Source of the DNA: Fibrobacterota bacterium
GTDB taxonomy: Bacteria > Fibrobacterota > Chitinivibrionia > Chitinivibrionales > Chitinispirillaceae
Reading direction: 5' to 3'
NCBI GenBank assembly: GCA_023459055.1
Contig: JAEWVR010000026.1
Span: 62,001 to 126,000, forward strand
Length of the DNA: 64,000 nt
Every line of letters starts with the position of its first letter. The first letter of the stretch is position 1. Shown piece after piece: positions 34,533-43,006 of this stretch. The translations under genes and the position numbers were made by a program. The notes under the pieces were generated by a model that did no database searches, was not told the origin of the DNA, and saw only the letters and a list, made by a program, of their open reading frames with translations.

Positions 34533-37085
34533 ATGCAAAATATTGATAATGATGAAAACAATTGTCCGCTCATCGGTTTTCTTACTGAAAGTGTATGTGG
34601 GTTGTACCAATCAAACATCTGGATTGGTATTTCTGACACTGCGAAGCAAAACAACTACGGATTGATTTGTTACGCCGGAGGCTCCCTTAATGCATCATCA
34701 TGGGATCCATTTGAACCTCAACGCAATGCAATTTATAATCTTGTAGATATAAATCGGTTACAGGGATTGATCATCTCAGGTTCTTTGGGTTCATTTATTA
34801 CAGAGCGGGAGTTTGAAACATTTTACTCAAAGTTTAAGAGTATTCCAATCGTGAGTATCGGGCCCGAGATTGACAATGTTCCTACTGTATTATTTGACAA
34901 CCATAGCGGAATGCGTCAGCTGATTTCTCATCTTGTCATGGTACATGAACGTAAACGTATTGCATTTATTCGAGGCCCGGAAGGCAATGAAGAAGCTGAA
35001 CTGCGTTTGAAGATCTTTTGTGATGTTCTTCGCAGCTACAATCTTGATATCAGCGCAGATCTCATTGTCCCCGGTGATTTCAGTCGTGATGCTGGTGTGA
35101 AAGCTGTCGAGTTTTTGGTTGACACAAGCAAAGTGAGTTTTGATGCAGTTGTGGCGGCAAACGATTATATGGCGCTCGGTGCATTAAAAGCTTTTCAGGA
35201 TCGTCATATCAGGGTTCCTGATGATGTCCTTGTTGTCGGATTTGATGATATTGAAGAGTGTGCATTTGCCTTGCCCTCTCTTACAACAGTTCGTCAGCCA
35301 ATGTATGAAATGGGTGTTAAAGCGGCAGAATTACTTATTGATAAAATAGAAAATAAGAAAGTACCGGAAACGGTACTTGTACCTGCTGCTCTTGAAGTGC
35401 GTCAATCGTGTGGGTGCTTCAGGTTTGGGGAGACAGCGACATCTGATACTCAGAAGATTGAAAAGTTTTCATTGAAAAATCTTTCCGGTTATTTAAAGCG
35501 TGAAATAGAACGTGTACTTGAACCGATGCGTAGTCGGGAAACAGGAATGATCAGTAATGAAGAAGTCGGTGAGTTCGTTGCGGCCTTTTTTAAGGAGCTG
35601 GACGGAAAGGCTAATGGTTCGTTCAGTGATGTAATTCGTCAATTTGCGTGGCGAATAGCATCCGCAGGTGAAGATGCGGCAGGTTTTCTAAGGGTTGTTG
35701 CACTATTGCGCAGTATTGCGTTAATTCATTTTTCTGATGTTATTCCGTATCATATTGATGAAATGCTTCAAAATGCGAGCCTGTGTATTGTAGATGCGGC
35801 AGCGAGAGTACAGGCACACCGCAGAATGGAGTCTGAACACAAATGGATTCAACTTCGGGATGCCGGTATGGCGATTGCATCAGCGTTTGATTTAAAACAT
35901 CTGCTTGATGTTATAAGAAATGAGTTTGTTGCGCTGGGGATTAATAATCTTTGGCTGTCACTGTATAGAAATCCCATGTTGTCACTCAGGGAATATTCGT
36001 GTATTCTTATAATGTCAGACGGCAACAGAGTAATAAATGAGCCTGTTAACTTTGAAAAATGTAAAATAGCTCCTGATGGTTCTATACCACTTTGTACACC
36101 GGGATCTTTTCTGGTCGTCCCGTTGTTCTTCAGAAATGAACAGATCGGTTTTATGACTTTACTTGTTGATGAATGCCGGGATGGGTTGGTATACGAAACA
36201 CTTCGTCAGCATATAAGCAGCGCATTAAAGGGTGCATTGCTTATGAAAAAGGTACAGGAACAGTCGCTTGCACTTGAATCCGCAAATCATCAACTGCAAA
36301 AATTACGCGATGCAGAACATGCATACCTTGAAGCCATTAAACACGAACTTGAACTTGGACGGGAAATTCAGGGTAGCTTTCTACCACGTGAAATTCCGAA
36401 AGTTAATGGATGGGAAATTCAGTTTGCATTCTCTCCGGCACGTGAGGTATCAGGTGATTTCTATGATTTTTTTACGTTACCAAATGGGCATATAGCGCTG
36501 GTAATCGCCGATGTATCGGGTAAAGATGTAAGTGCAGCGCTATTTATGGCACTTATCCGTACATTAATACGATCACTCTCCGAAATGCAGCACAAAGGCG
36601 AGTCGAACGCACTTAATACGATTGCATTGACAAATAAATATCTGATTAATCATCATTACGGTAATAATGGCCGGTATATGTATGCAACGTTATTTATGGC
36701 AATACTTGATCCTGTGCTTGGAGTGATATCATACATTAACGCCGGGCATAATCATCCAGCCATTATTGATGCACATGGAGATATTCGTCAATGGATTGCA
36801 CCAAGTGGTCCGGCAGTAGGAATAATTCCTGATGCAACATTTGAACAACGCAGTTTCGGGTTTGATCCGGGTGATATGCTGTTTCTCTACACCGATGGTG
36901 TTACCGATGCACGAAATAGTGAGGGAACAATGTTCTCGAAAGCTAAGTTAGCGGAAATAATCTCCTGTCCATTCTCCTCTGCAAGTGATATTGTCAGGAA
37001 AGTAGAAAGCGCTGTTAATGAACACTGTGAGGGTTTGGCTCCTCATGATGATATCACAATGCTGGTGCTGCGAAGAGATACTTAA
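34533..37085 (+). CDS. LacI-type sugar-sensor domain fused to GAF and SpoIIE/RsbU phosphatase
   Basis: 850 aa. Residues 10-300 form a LacI/GalR-type periplasmic-binding fold without the DNA-binding head (CPLIGFLTES start, DAVVAANDYMALGALKAF, VVGFDDIEECAFALPSLTTVRQP). A middle region of about 120 residues and a GAF-like domain follow, then a coiled coil. The C-terminal PP2C/SpoIIE domain (about 610-845) has SPAREVSGDFYDFF, VIADVSGKDVSAALFMA, INAGHNHP, LYTDGVTDA and HDDITMLVLR, so all metal ligands are present. No signal peptide, so it should sense an internal ligand and dephosphorylate an anti-sigma antagonist. No such partner is nearby. Confidence 0.9.
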   Translation: MQNIDNDENNCPLIGFLTESVCGLYQSNIWIGISDTAKQNNYGLICYAGGSLNASSWDPFEPQRNAIYNLVDINRLQGLIISGSLGSFITEREFETFYSKFKSIPIVSIGPEIDNVPTVLFDNHSGMRQLISHLVMVHERKRIAFIRGPEGNEEAELRLKIFCDVLRSYNLDISADLIVPGDFSRDAGVKAVEFLVDTSKVSFDAVVAANDYMALGALKAFQDRHIRVPDDVLVVGFDDIEECAFALPSLTTVRQPMYEMGVKAAELLIDKIENKKVPETVLVPAALEVRQSCGCFRFGETATSDTQKIEKFSLKNLSGYLKREIERVLEPMRSRETGMISNEEVGEFVAAFFKELDGKANGSFSDVIRQFAWRIASAGEDAAGFLRVVALLRSIALIHFSDVIPYHIDEMLQNASLCIVDAAARVQAHRRMESEHKWIQLRDAGMAIASAFDLKHLLDVIRNEFVALGINNLWLSLYRNPMLSLREYSCILIMSDGNRVINEPVNFEKCKIAPDGSIPLCTPGSFLVVPLFFRNEQIGFMTLLVDECRDGLVYETLRQHISSALKGALLMKKVQEQSLALESANHQLQKLRDAEHAYLEAIKHELELGREIQGSFLPREIPKVNGWEIQFAFSPAREVSGDFYDFFTLPNGHIALVIADVSGKDVSAALFMALIRTLIRSLSEMQHKGESNALNTIALTNKYLINHHYGNNGRYMYATLFMAILDPVLGVISYINAGHNHPAIIDAHGDIRQWIAPSGPAVGIIPDATFEQRSFGFDPGDMLFLYTDGVTDARNSEGTMFSKAKLAEIISCPFSSASDIVRKVESAVNEHCEGLAPHDDITMLVLRRDT

Positions 37086-37193
37086 ATCGAGTATTAACAG
37101 CCACACCAATACGGATGAGTGTATTATACCTCACACGTTTGTGATAACACCTCCTGGCAATTTCAGTTTTATAGCACCAGAGCCGTCAGAGAA

Positions 37194-38168
37194 TTACTGT
37201 CTCAAATCCTTATAAACATTCCACGTGGTCGAAATCAGTGTTGATACGTCGCTGTATTTTGCTTTCCAGCCCAGAAGCTCACCGGCTTTTCCCGATGATG
37301 CAACCACGCGGGCGGGATCGCCGAATCTGCGGGGAGCCATGTCAGCAGGAATTTTCTCACCGGTAATATCCCGTGCCTTCTCGACCATTGCTTTTACACT
37401 GATCCCTGATTCACTTCCGAGATTGACAAGGAGACTCTCATTTTTTGCAGCGATATAGTCAAGTGCCCGAACATGGCCATCAGCGAGATCGTTTACATGG
37501 ACGTAATCGCGGATACAGGTACCATCAGGAGTGTCCCAGTCGTTTCCGTAAATGGCAAGTTTCGAACGTAATCCCGCTGCAACTTCCATGATAATCGGAA
37601 GTAAATTTTGCGGATTACGCTCCAGACCCTTTACACGACCAAAAATATCGTAACCTGCTGCATTAAAATAACGCAGTATAGCAACCTTGATACCTTTTAA
37701 ACGATCGTACCAGTGAAGAATCCGTTCGATTTCAAGTTTTGTAAAGCCGTAATAATTTTCTGGATTAAGCGGATGCTTTTCGTCAATAGGTACATATTGT
37801 GGTTCACCATACACTGCCGCCGTTGATGAAAACACGAGACGGTTAACATTTGTCTCACACATTGCATTGAGTATGTTGATTGTACCGGTAATGTTGTTAA
37901 CTGAGTATGTTTCTACTTTTGTCATCGACTCATTTGCTGCTTTTAGTGCTGCGAAGTGAAAAACCGCTTCATAGCCCTGTGCCAGTGTATCACGCAAATG
38001 TACATAGTCAAGAATATCACCCTCGATAAGTCTGCTTTCGGGCTGGATATTTTCTTTTAGTCCGGAATACAAACTGTCATATACGGTTACGTTGTGTCCC
38101 TTGTCAATCAGTGTCCTGACTATATGACTTCCGATATAACCCGCACCACCTATAGCAAGAATCTTCAT
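37194..38168 (-). CDS. galE: UDP-glucose 4-epimerase
   Basis: 324 aa. The extended short-chain dehydrogenase fold starts with the NAD motif GGAGYIGSH, has FSSTAAVYGEP and the catalytic YYGFTK (Tyr and Lys), and ends with the GDPARVVASSGKAGELLGW substrate region. The enzyme interconverts UDP-glucose and UDP-galactose for envelope polysaccharide. It is downstream of rpsA on the same strand but with 144 nt of hairpin-rich spacer, so it is probably a separate unit. Confidence 0.93.
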   Translation of the reverse strand: MKILAIGGAGYIGSHIVRTLIDKGHNVTVYDSLYSGLKENIQPESRLIEGDILDYVHLRDTLAQGYEAVFHFAALKAANESMTKVETYSVNNITGTINILNAMCETNVNRLVFSSTAAVYGEPQYVPIDEKHPLNPENYYGFTKLEIERILHWYDRLKGIKVAILRYFNAAGYDIFGRVKGLERNPQNLLPIIMEVAAGLRSKLAIYGNDWDTPDGTCIRDYVHVNDLADGHVRALDYIAAKNESLLVNLGSESGISVKAMVEKARDITGEKIPADMAPRRFGDPARVVASSGKAGELLGWKAKYSDVSTLISTTWNVYKDLRQ

Positions 38169-38202
38169 CTGGTAATTCCTCTTACATGTTTTTATAATGA
38201 TC

Positions 38203-38267
38203 CCTGCAGAATCCGGTCACCTCGGATCTGCAGGCTACGGTTATCATCATTATTTGCCAGCTGGCAA
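38203..38267. repeat. Two adjacent palindromes between rpsA and galE
   Basis: CCTGCAGA-A-TCCG pairs with CGGA-TCTGCAGG across 38203-38234 with one bulge, and TTGCCAGCTGGCAA (38254-38267) is a perfect 14-bp palindrome. Neither is followed by a convincing T-tract. They may contribute to rpsA 3' end formation or be REP-like. Confidence 0.45.
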
Positions 38268-38286
38268 TAATACAGAAACAGAAAGA

Positions 38287-38300
38287 GTGAAATATTTCAC
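38287..38300 (-). terminator. Candidate rpsA terminator
   Basis: GTGAAATATTTCAC is a perfect palindrome 13 nt after the rpsA stop codon. Read on the minus strand, the flanks extend pairing (AGGG with CTCT, imperfect) and a T-rich TTTCTGTTT follows. Low GC in the stem makes it a weak candidate. Confidence 0.4.
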
Positions 38301-38312
38301 CCTTCCATAATG

Positions 38313-39800
38313 TTATTTTTTCTTTAATGCTGCAAGCAATGCTGCCCCGAATTCAGTATCGTTTGACACTGCTTTGGTGGCTGCCGGTTCTGCTTTTTGC
38401 TTATTCAGATAGGCAGAAACTTCTTCCTGATGTTCCTTTGCTTCTTTCAAACCAAGTGATAGAGAGATTCTGCGAGTCTCCAGATCAATCGATTCTACCA
38501 TCACCTTAATATCATCACCATCTTTTAGCGTATCTTTCTTATCTGCAACAATATTTGAAAAGACAAGCAATCCGGTTACGGATTCTGCCAGGTCAATAAA
38601 ATAGCCATACTTGGTTTTCTTTGCAACCTTACCGGAAACCTCTGCTCCAACAGGGAAACGAAGTTCGGCATCTTTCCACGGGTCATTCGCAACATCTTTA
38701 AGACTTAGGGATATTGTTCTTTTTGTAGTATCAATTGCAAGAACAGTAACATTTACAGCTGCACCCTCCTGAACTACTTCTGATGGGTGATGAATTCTTT
38801 TTCCCCAGGACATTTCAGAAACGTGTACGAGTCCTTCAACACCTGGTACAACTTCAACAAATGCACCAAAACTTGCAAGACGGGTAACTTTTCCCTGAAT
38901 AGTCTGGCCAACAGATATTTTTGATGCAATTGTAGTCCATGGATTGTCAACTACCTGTTTAATTGATAGAGAGATTTTTGAATTGCGTAATGGCTGCTTT
39001 TTCTCAATTCCAAGAATAATGTAGTCAACTTCCTGGCCGACACTAAAAGACTCGTTCAGGTTATTTGCCCGTTCCCAGGATACCTCAGAAATATGAACAA
39101 GTCCCTCAATATCGCTCATTTCCACAAAGAGGCCGAAATCAGTAATCCGGCTGATTTTTCCACGGAAAACCTGTTTTGATGTAATTGCATCTTTCAGCGT
39201 ATCAATTTTTGTCTCAAGAACTTCCTCAAGTAGTGGAATACGTGAAACGACAATATTCCTTCCACCCTCAGTGACCTTTGTAATCACAAAGTCATAAATC
39301 TTGTTAAGATAAATATTTACATCTTCGGTAAACTTGATATCGATCTGTGAGATAGGGCAGAATGCTCTGTGGCCCATGATTTTTACATTAAGACCACTCT
39401 TGCTTACACCGGTTACTTTTCCCTGAACAGGAATGCGTTCCTGCTGTGCATCAAGCAGTTCCTGAATTGCAGCACTGCTGCTCCCAAGGCTTTTACTGAG
39501 CATTGTCTCACCATTATTATTTGAGACAATATATGCAACAATCTTATCACCTGCTTTAACTGATGGCTCATTGTTATCATCAAGGAATTCCGAGAGATTC
39601 ACCATAGCTTCATTTTTACTGCCGATATCAACAAATACATATTCCGAGCCGATTCGTGCAACGTTACCTTCAACTTTTGTTCCGACTTTAAGATCAGTGA
39701 CTATTTTTTTATCATAGGCATCAATCATTTTCATGAGCTGATCGGTAGATTGATCTGCTGAGTTAATTTCATCAAAAAAAGTATCACCTTTGTTCTGCAT
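38313..39800 (-). CDS. rpsA: Small ribosomal subunit protein S1
   Basis: 495 aa, shorter than the six-domain E. coli protein (557 aa). I count five S1 RNA-binding repeats: VEGNVARIGSEYVFVDIG, VQGKVTGVSKSGLNVKI, FRGKISRITDFGLFVEM, IQGKVTRLASFGAFVEV and VSGKVAKKTKYGYFIDL. Repeats 3 and 4 carry the best GLVHISE/GLVHVSE cores. S1 brings mRNA to the 30S subunit. The Ala/Lys-rich tail (GAALLAALKKK) is typical of bacterial S1 ends. An AAGGAGAC lies upstream of the ATG. Confidence 0.92.
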   Translation of the reverse strand: MQNKGDTFFDEINSADQSTDQLMKMIDAYDKKIVTDLKVGTKVEGNVARIGSEYVFVDIGSKNEAMVNLSEFLDDNNEPSVKAGDKIVAYIVSNNNGETMLSKSLGSSSAAIQELLDAQQERIPVQGKVTGVSKSGLNVKIMGHRAFCPISQIDIKFTEDVNIYLNKIYDFVITKVTEGGRNIVVSRIPLLEEVLETKIDTLKDAITSKQVFRGKISRITDFGLFVEMSDIEGLVHISEVSWERANNLNESFSVGQEVDYIILGIEKKQPLRNSKISLSIKQVVDNPWTTIASKISVGQTIQGKVTRLASFGAFVEVVPGVEGLVHVSEMSWGKRIHHPSEVVQEGAAVNVTVLAIDTTKRTISLSLKDVANDPWKDAELRFPVGAEVSGKVAKKTKYGYFIDLAESVTGLLVFSNIVADKKDTLKDGDDIKVMVESIDLETRRISLSLGLKEAKEHQEEVSAYLNKQKAEPAATKAVSNDTEFGAALLAALKKK

Positions 39801-40136
39801 ACCTTAAAGTCTCCTTAAAACGTACAAATAGTAACAAAAATATCACCAGGACAGGTAATTTTCAAAGTTTGAATAGCAGGAAACACACTACATGCATCCT
39901 TGTATTCAGCGAACTGATCAAAATACAATTTGGTAGAGCCTGATGTTATTAAGATATTCATAATAGTAGTTAAAACAGATAATTATTTCCTAAACATGTA
40001 ATTACGTTTGCGGCCTGAGCCAGTGTGAAATTATCTTAATCAGAGATGATTGTTTAGTATACATACGTATCGTCAACGATTTTTGATGTAAATGATTATT
40101 ATCCAGGTAATAAATTTAACTGTTCAGGGTGATTAA
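39801..40136. other. Divergent promoter region of rpsA and the YycJ-like gene
   Basis: Spacer between divergent genes with AT-rich stretches; no small gene, tRNA or strong palindrome seen. Promoters for both directions are expected here. Confidence 0.5.
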
Positions 40137-40943
40137 GTGAAAATCTGCGTTTTGCGAAGCGGTTCGAGTGGAAACTGTACCTTCATCGAACATAATGGAT
40201 TCAGGATGCTTCTTGATGCCGGCGGGATGAGTCAACGCAGGCTACGGGAGGTACTTAAGGAGATTGACCTTGAGCCTGAAAATCTCAATGCGCTTCTGGT
40301 AACTCATACTCACTCTGATCATGTCAATTATTCTGCACTCAAGGTCTGCGAGAAGTGCAACATTGCGGTCTACGTACATGAGGTCAACGCTGAAGTACTT
40401 GGCAATATTGTCGGATCGAAACTGATGTCCCGGATAAGACTGGTTGAGTTTGGTGATAATCCCTTTGAAATTGATCAGAAAGTACAGATTACGCCATTTG
40501 AGGTATCACATGATGCCCCAAAAATTACAAATGGTTTTTCTATCCTTGATGAACATGGGAAATCATTCGCTTATGCAGCGGATCTCGGTTATTTTCCCGA
40601 ATCTCTTGCGCCGAAATTTAATAATGCATCGATAGTATTTCTTGAAGCAAATCATGATTTGAAGATGTTGTGGGATAATCCGAGGCGGCCTTATATTCAC
40701 AAAAAAAGAGTCGCTGGAATTTACGGCCACTTATCAAACGAACAGACAGCAATAGCACTCCTGCGGGTTTTTGATAAATCTGAGACCATGCCGTTGTCAG
40801 TCGTGTTGTGCCACTTAAGTCAGGATCATAATTCACCGGAGCTTGCAGTTGAAAAAATAAGTGAGGTTCTTGACAAGGAGGGCGTAGTAATACCTTTAAG
40901 TGTTGCCACAAGACATCACCGTACCGATTTCTTTGAACTTTGA
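40137..40943 (+). CDS. YycJ/WalJ-like MBL-fold hydrolase
   Basis: 268 aa with a GTG start preceded by AGGGTGA. The N-terminus RSGSSGNCTFIE, the metal motif THTHSDHVN, the VSHDA and AYAADLGYFPE segments, LEANHDLKML and YGHLSNEQTA are characteristic of the YycJ group, which is related to 5'-exonucleases linked to DNA repair and the WalRK system in Firmicutes. It converges on the beta-helix gene with 20 nt between. Biological role here is unknown. Confidence 0.85.
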   Translation: MKICVLRSGSSGNCTFIEHNGFRMLLDAGGMSQRRLREVLKEIDLEPENLNALLVTHTHSDHVNYSALKVCEKCNIAVYVHEVNAEVLGNIVGSKLMSRIRLVEFGDNPFEIDQKVQITPFEVSHDAPKITNGFSILDEHGKSFAYAADLGYFPESLAPKFNNASIVFLEANHDLKMLWDNPRRPYIHKKRVAGIYGHLSNEQTAIALLRVFDKSETMPLSVVLCHLSQDHNSPELAVEKISEVLDKEGVVIPLSVATRHHRTDFFEL

Positions 40944-40963
40944 TTTATTTAAATTGTCAACAA

Positions 40964-42406
40964 TTATACGTCATCACGTTCGTGAAAACTTTTATCGTCA
41001 TAGTAGTTTTCGTTGTCATCCACAAAATCGTCATCATAATCCTCAAAGAACTCATCACTTTCATTCTGGAAAAACGCAGTGATAATCTCATTATCCTTTC
41101 TCAGCGTTTCATCATCGGGCTGATAAGAGACAGATTCATCAGCGTGCGTATGTGGTTCATGTGATTCAATTGCTTCAATCGGGGGAATGCCACCTGCTGT
41201 GACCCATCCATGTGCTCCTTTTTCAACAGGAGATTCGAAATTAAGGGTGTTCTCTGATGTAAACTCTGCATTAACAGATGTAAAATCTTTACCCGAAAAA
41301 CCATCCTGAGTCGTTGCATTGCTGACAATACTCGTTATGACAGTATTGATGTTTTTATACGAGTCAAACTGATTGACATCATAACCATGAAATAAATTTT
41401 CAATAATCACCGAGCTGGTATGTGGTTCGAAGGTAATTGATGAAAAGCTGCCGGTAGTATGTATAAATGTATTGGACATGACGATGAGGTTTTGTGCAGC
41501 AGTTGTAAGGTCGTCCTGCCGGTCACAGATACGTACAGCCTCTTTTGATGAATTGATGATACAGTTACCATTTATTGACTGACCGGAACCATTTACTGAA
41601 ATACCTGTACCGCAGTTAAGAATTCTGTTATTAAAGACGGTTACCGATTGACCGGAACGAATTCTTACAGCACAGATTGGACAATCGGATATCAGGTTGT
41701 TGCCGACAGCACTATCGCTTGATTTTATAATAATCGCATCAGAGGAGCAGCCGCATATGCTGTTTTCAAGAATAAAATGGCCACCAAATTCCTCCTCTTT
41801 ATCACTGCTGCCCGCGATAAATGCATGGGAATATCCGTTAATGATATTGCGCTTGAAAATATGCTGACGTACAGGATTGTTACTGGAATGGCCGGATGTT
41901 GAAACCATGACTGCGATTGACACATTGGAATTGTTTTGTATGTCCCGTGTAAAGGTTGATTCGGCGATCATGTTATTTTCAATGCCTGCACCACCAAAAT
42001 ATACTGTACAGGTCTCCTTTGATGCCTGTCCGCAGTTTGTAAAGGACAATCGCATAAATATATTGCGTGCACTGTTGCCGGTAACGCTGAGTGCACTTGT
42101 ACGTGCATTGACGAAGTGAATGTTGTCAATAATAATATCTGATGAATCATACAGGTACCAGCATCCGCCATTAACGGTTACTGTAGCGTTATCATCACCG
42201 GTAATCCGTATCGGTTTGTCAATTCGGCCGCTCAACTGAATAGTCAGGTCATCGTCATAGTTACCGCTTTGTAAAACAATGGTAGAACCGGGCTCTGCTT
42301 TTTTCAGCGCACTCTCAATGTCACAGAACGGATTGTCAAACGTTCCGTTTCCACCGATTGCGTCCGGTGAAACCCATAATATAAACGAACTGGATTTGTC
42401 AAACAT
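40964..42406 (-). CDS. Right-handed parallel beta-helix protein without a signal peptide
   Basis: 480 aa. The N-terminus (LWVSPDAIGGNGTFDNPFCDIESALKKA) is the DUF1565/pectate-lyase-like entry motif, followed by repeats of about 22-25 residues with N-ladder positions (IIIDNIHFVNA, NIFMRLSFTNCG, NNMIAESTF, VFNNRILNCGTGI). The last 90 residues are strongly acidic (FFEDYDDDFVDDNENYYDD). No signal peptide, membrane helix or lyase catalytic set is evident, so it may be a cytosolic scaffold. Its ATG shares a base with the stop codon of the GerW-like gene (TAATG), implying tight coupling with that protein. Confidence 0.78.
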   Translation of the reverse strand: MFDKSSSFILWVSPDAIGGNGTFDNPFCDIESALKKAEPGSTIVLQSGNYDDDLTIQLSGRIDKPIRITGDDNATVTVNGGCWYLYDSSDIIIDNIHFVNARTSALSVTGNSARNIFMRLSFTNCGQASKETCTVYFGGAGIENNMIAESTFTRDIQNNSNVSIAVMVSTSGHSSNNPVRQHIFKRNIINGYSHAFIAGSSDKEEEFGGHFILENSICGCSSDAIIIKSSDSAVGNNLISDCPICAVRIRSGQSVTVFNNRILNCGTGISVNGSGQSINGNCIINSSKEAVRICDRQDDLTTAAQNLIVMSNTFIHTTGSFSSITFEPHTSSVIIENLFHGYDVNQFDSYKNINTVITSIVSNATTQDGFSGKDFTSVNAEFTSENTLNFESPVEKGAHGWVTAGGIPPIEAIESHEPHTHADESVSYQPDDETLRKDNEIITAFFQNESDEFFEDYDDDFVDDNENYYDDKSFHERDDV

Positions 42407-42825
42407 TATTCTTTGCTTTCCGAATCATCTGATGTTGCTGTATCTGGCTTTTTTTCATTTTCAGTAGTGTCTTTTTCAGATTTTCCTTTTTTAAGGAATT
42501 TTGAGACCTTCGAAAAGAGGTCTGGTGCGGATGTAAGTATTTTATCTAAAAGCGGGTCCGATGGTATCAACGGGTGTACGTGAATTTTATCACCAATAAC
42601 CGATATAAAGGCGATTGGTGTAACATTTATTCCACCGCCGGTTCCAGAGCCGCCACTGTTTTTCTCACTGTCTCCTGCACCTCCGGCAGCAAAACCCACA
42701 GATACTTTTGAAACAGGAATCAAGGTTACATCACCGGCAGAGATCGGTTTGCCTATAACAGTCTCTGTGTTTGCAATGAACTTGATCTGGTCAAGTGCAG
42801 TCTTGATTACATCCGCAAGCGCCAT
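42406..42825 (-). CDS. GerW/YtfJ-family sporulation-like protein
   Basis: 139 aa. The N-terminus (DVIKTALDQIKFIANTETVIGKPISAGDVTLIPVSKVSVGFAAGG) and the Gly/Ser-rich loop GSGTGGGINVTPIAFISV match the GerW/YtfJ family, first described in Bacillus spores but widespread in non-spore-formers. The C-terminal 50 residues are charged (KK/DE). AGGA precedes the ATG. It is translationally coupled to the beta-helix gene. The role outside sporulation is not known. Confidence 0.85.
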   Translation of the reverse strand: MALADVIKTALDQIKFIANTETVIGKPISAGDVTLIPVSKVSVGFAAGGAGDSEKNSGGSGTGGGINVTPIAFISVIGDKIHVHPLIPSDPLLDKILTSAPDLFSKVSKFLKKGKSEKDTTENEKKPDTATSDDSESKE

Positions 42826-43006
42826 AGTACAATCCTTAGATTAAAAATGATCTGTTGTAAAAACCGGTTCAAAGTATCGATACCAAAAAGCTTTCGACCC
42901 TGAATGGAACTCATAAAATAATAGTCTCTGAAATAATTAACCAGTGTATTCTTTTCTGGCATGGAAATTGATGCTGTTATAGATTCGCTAAACTCTGGAG
43001 GATTCT

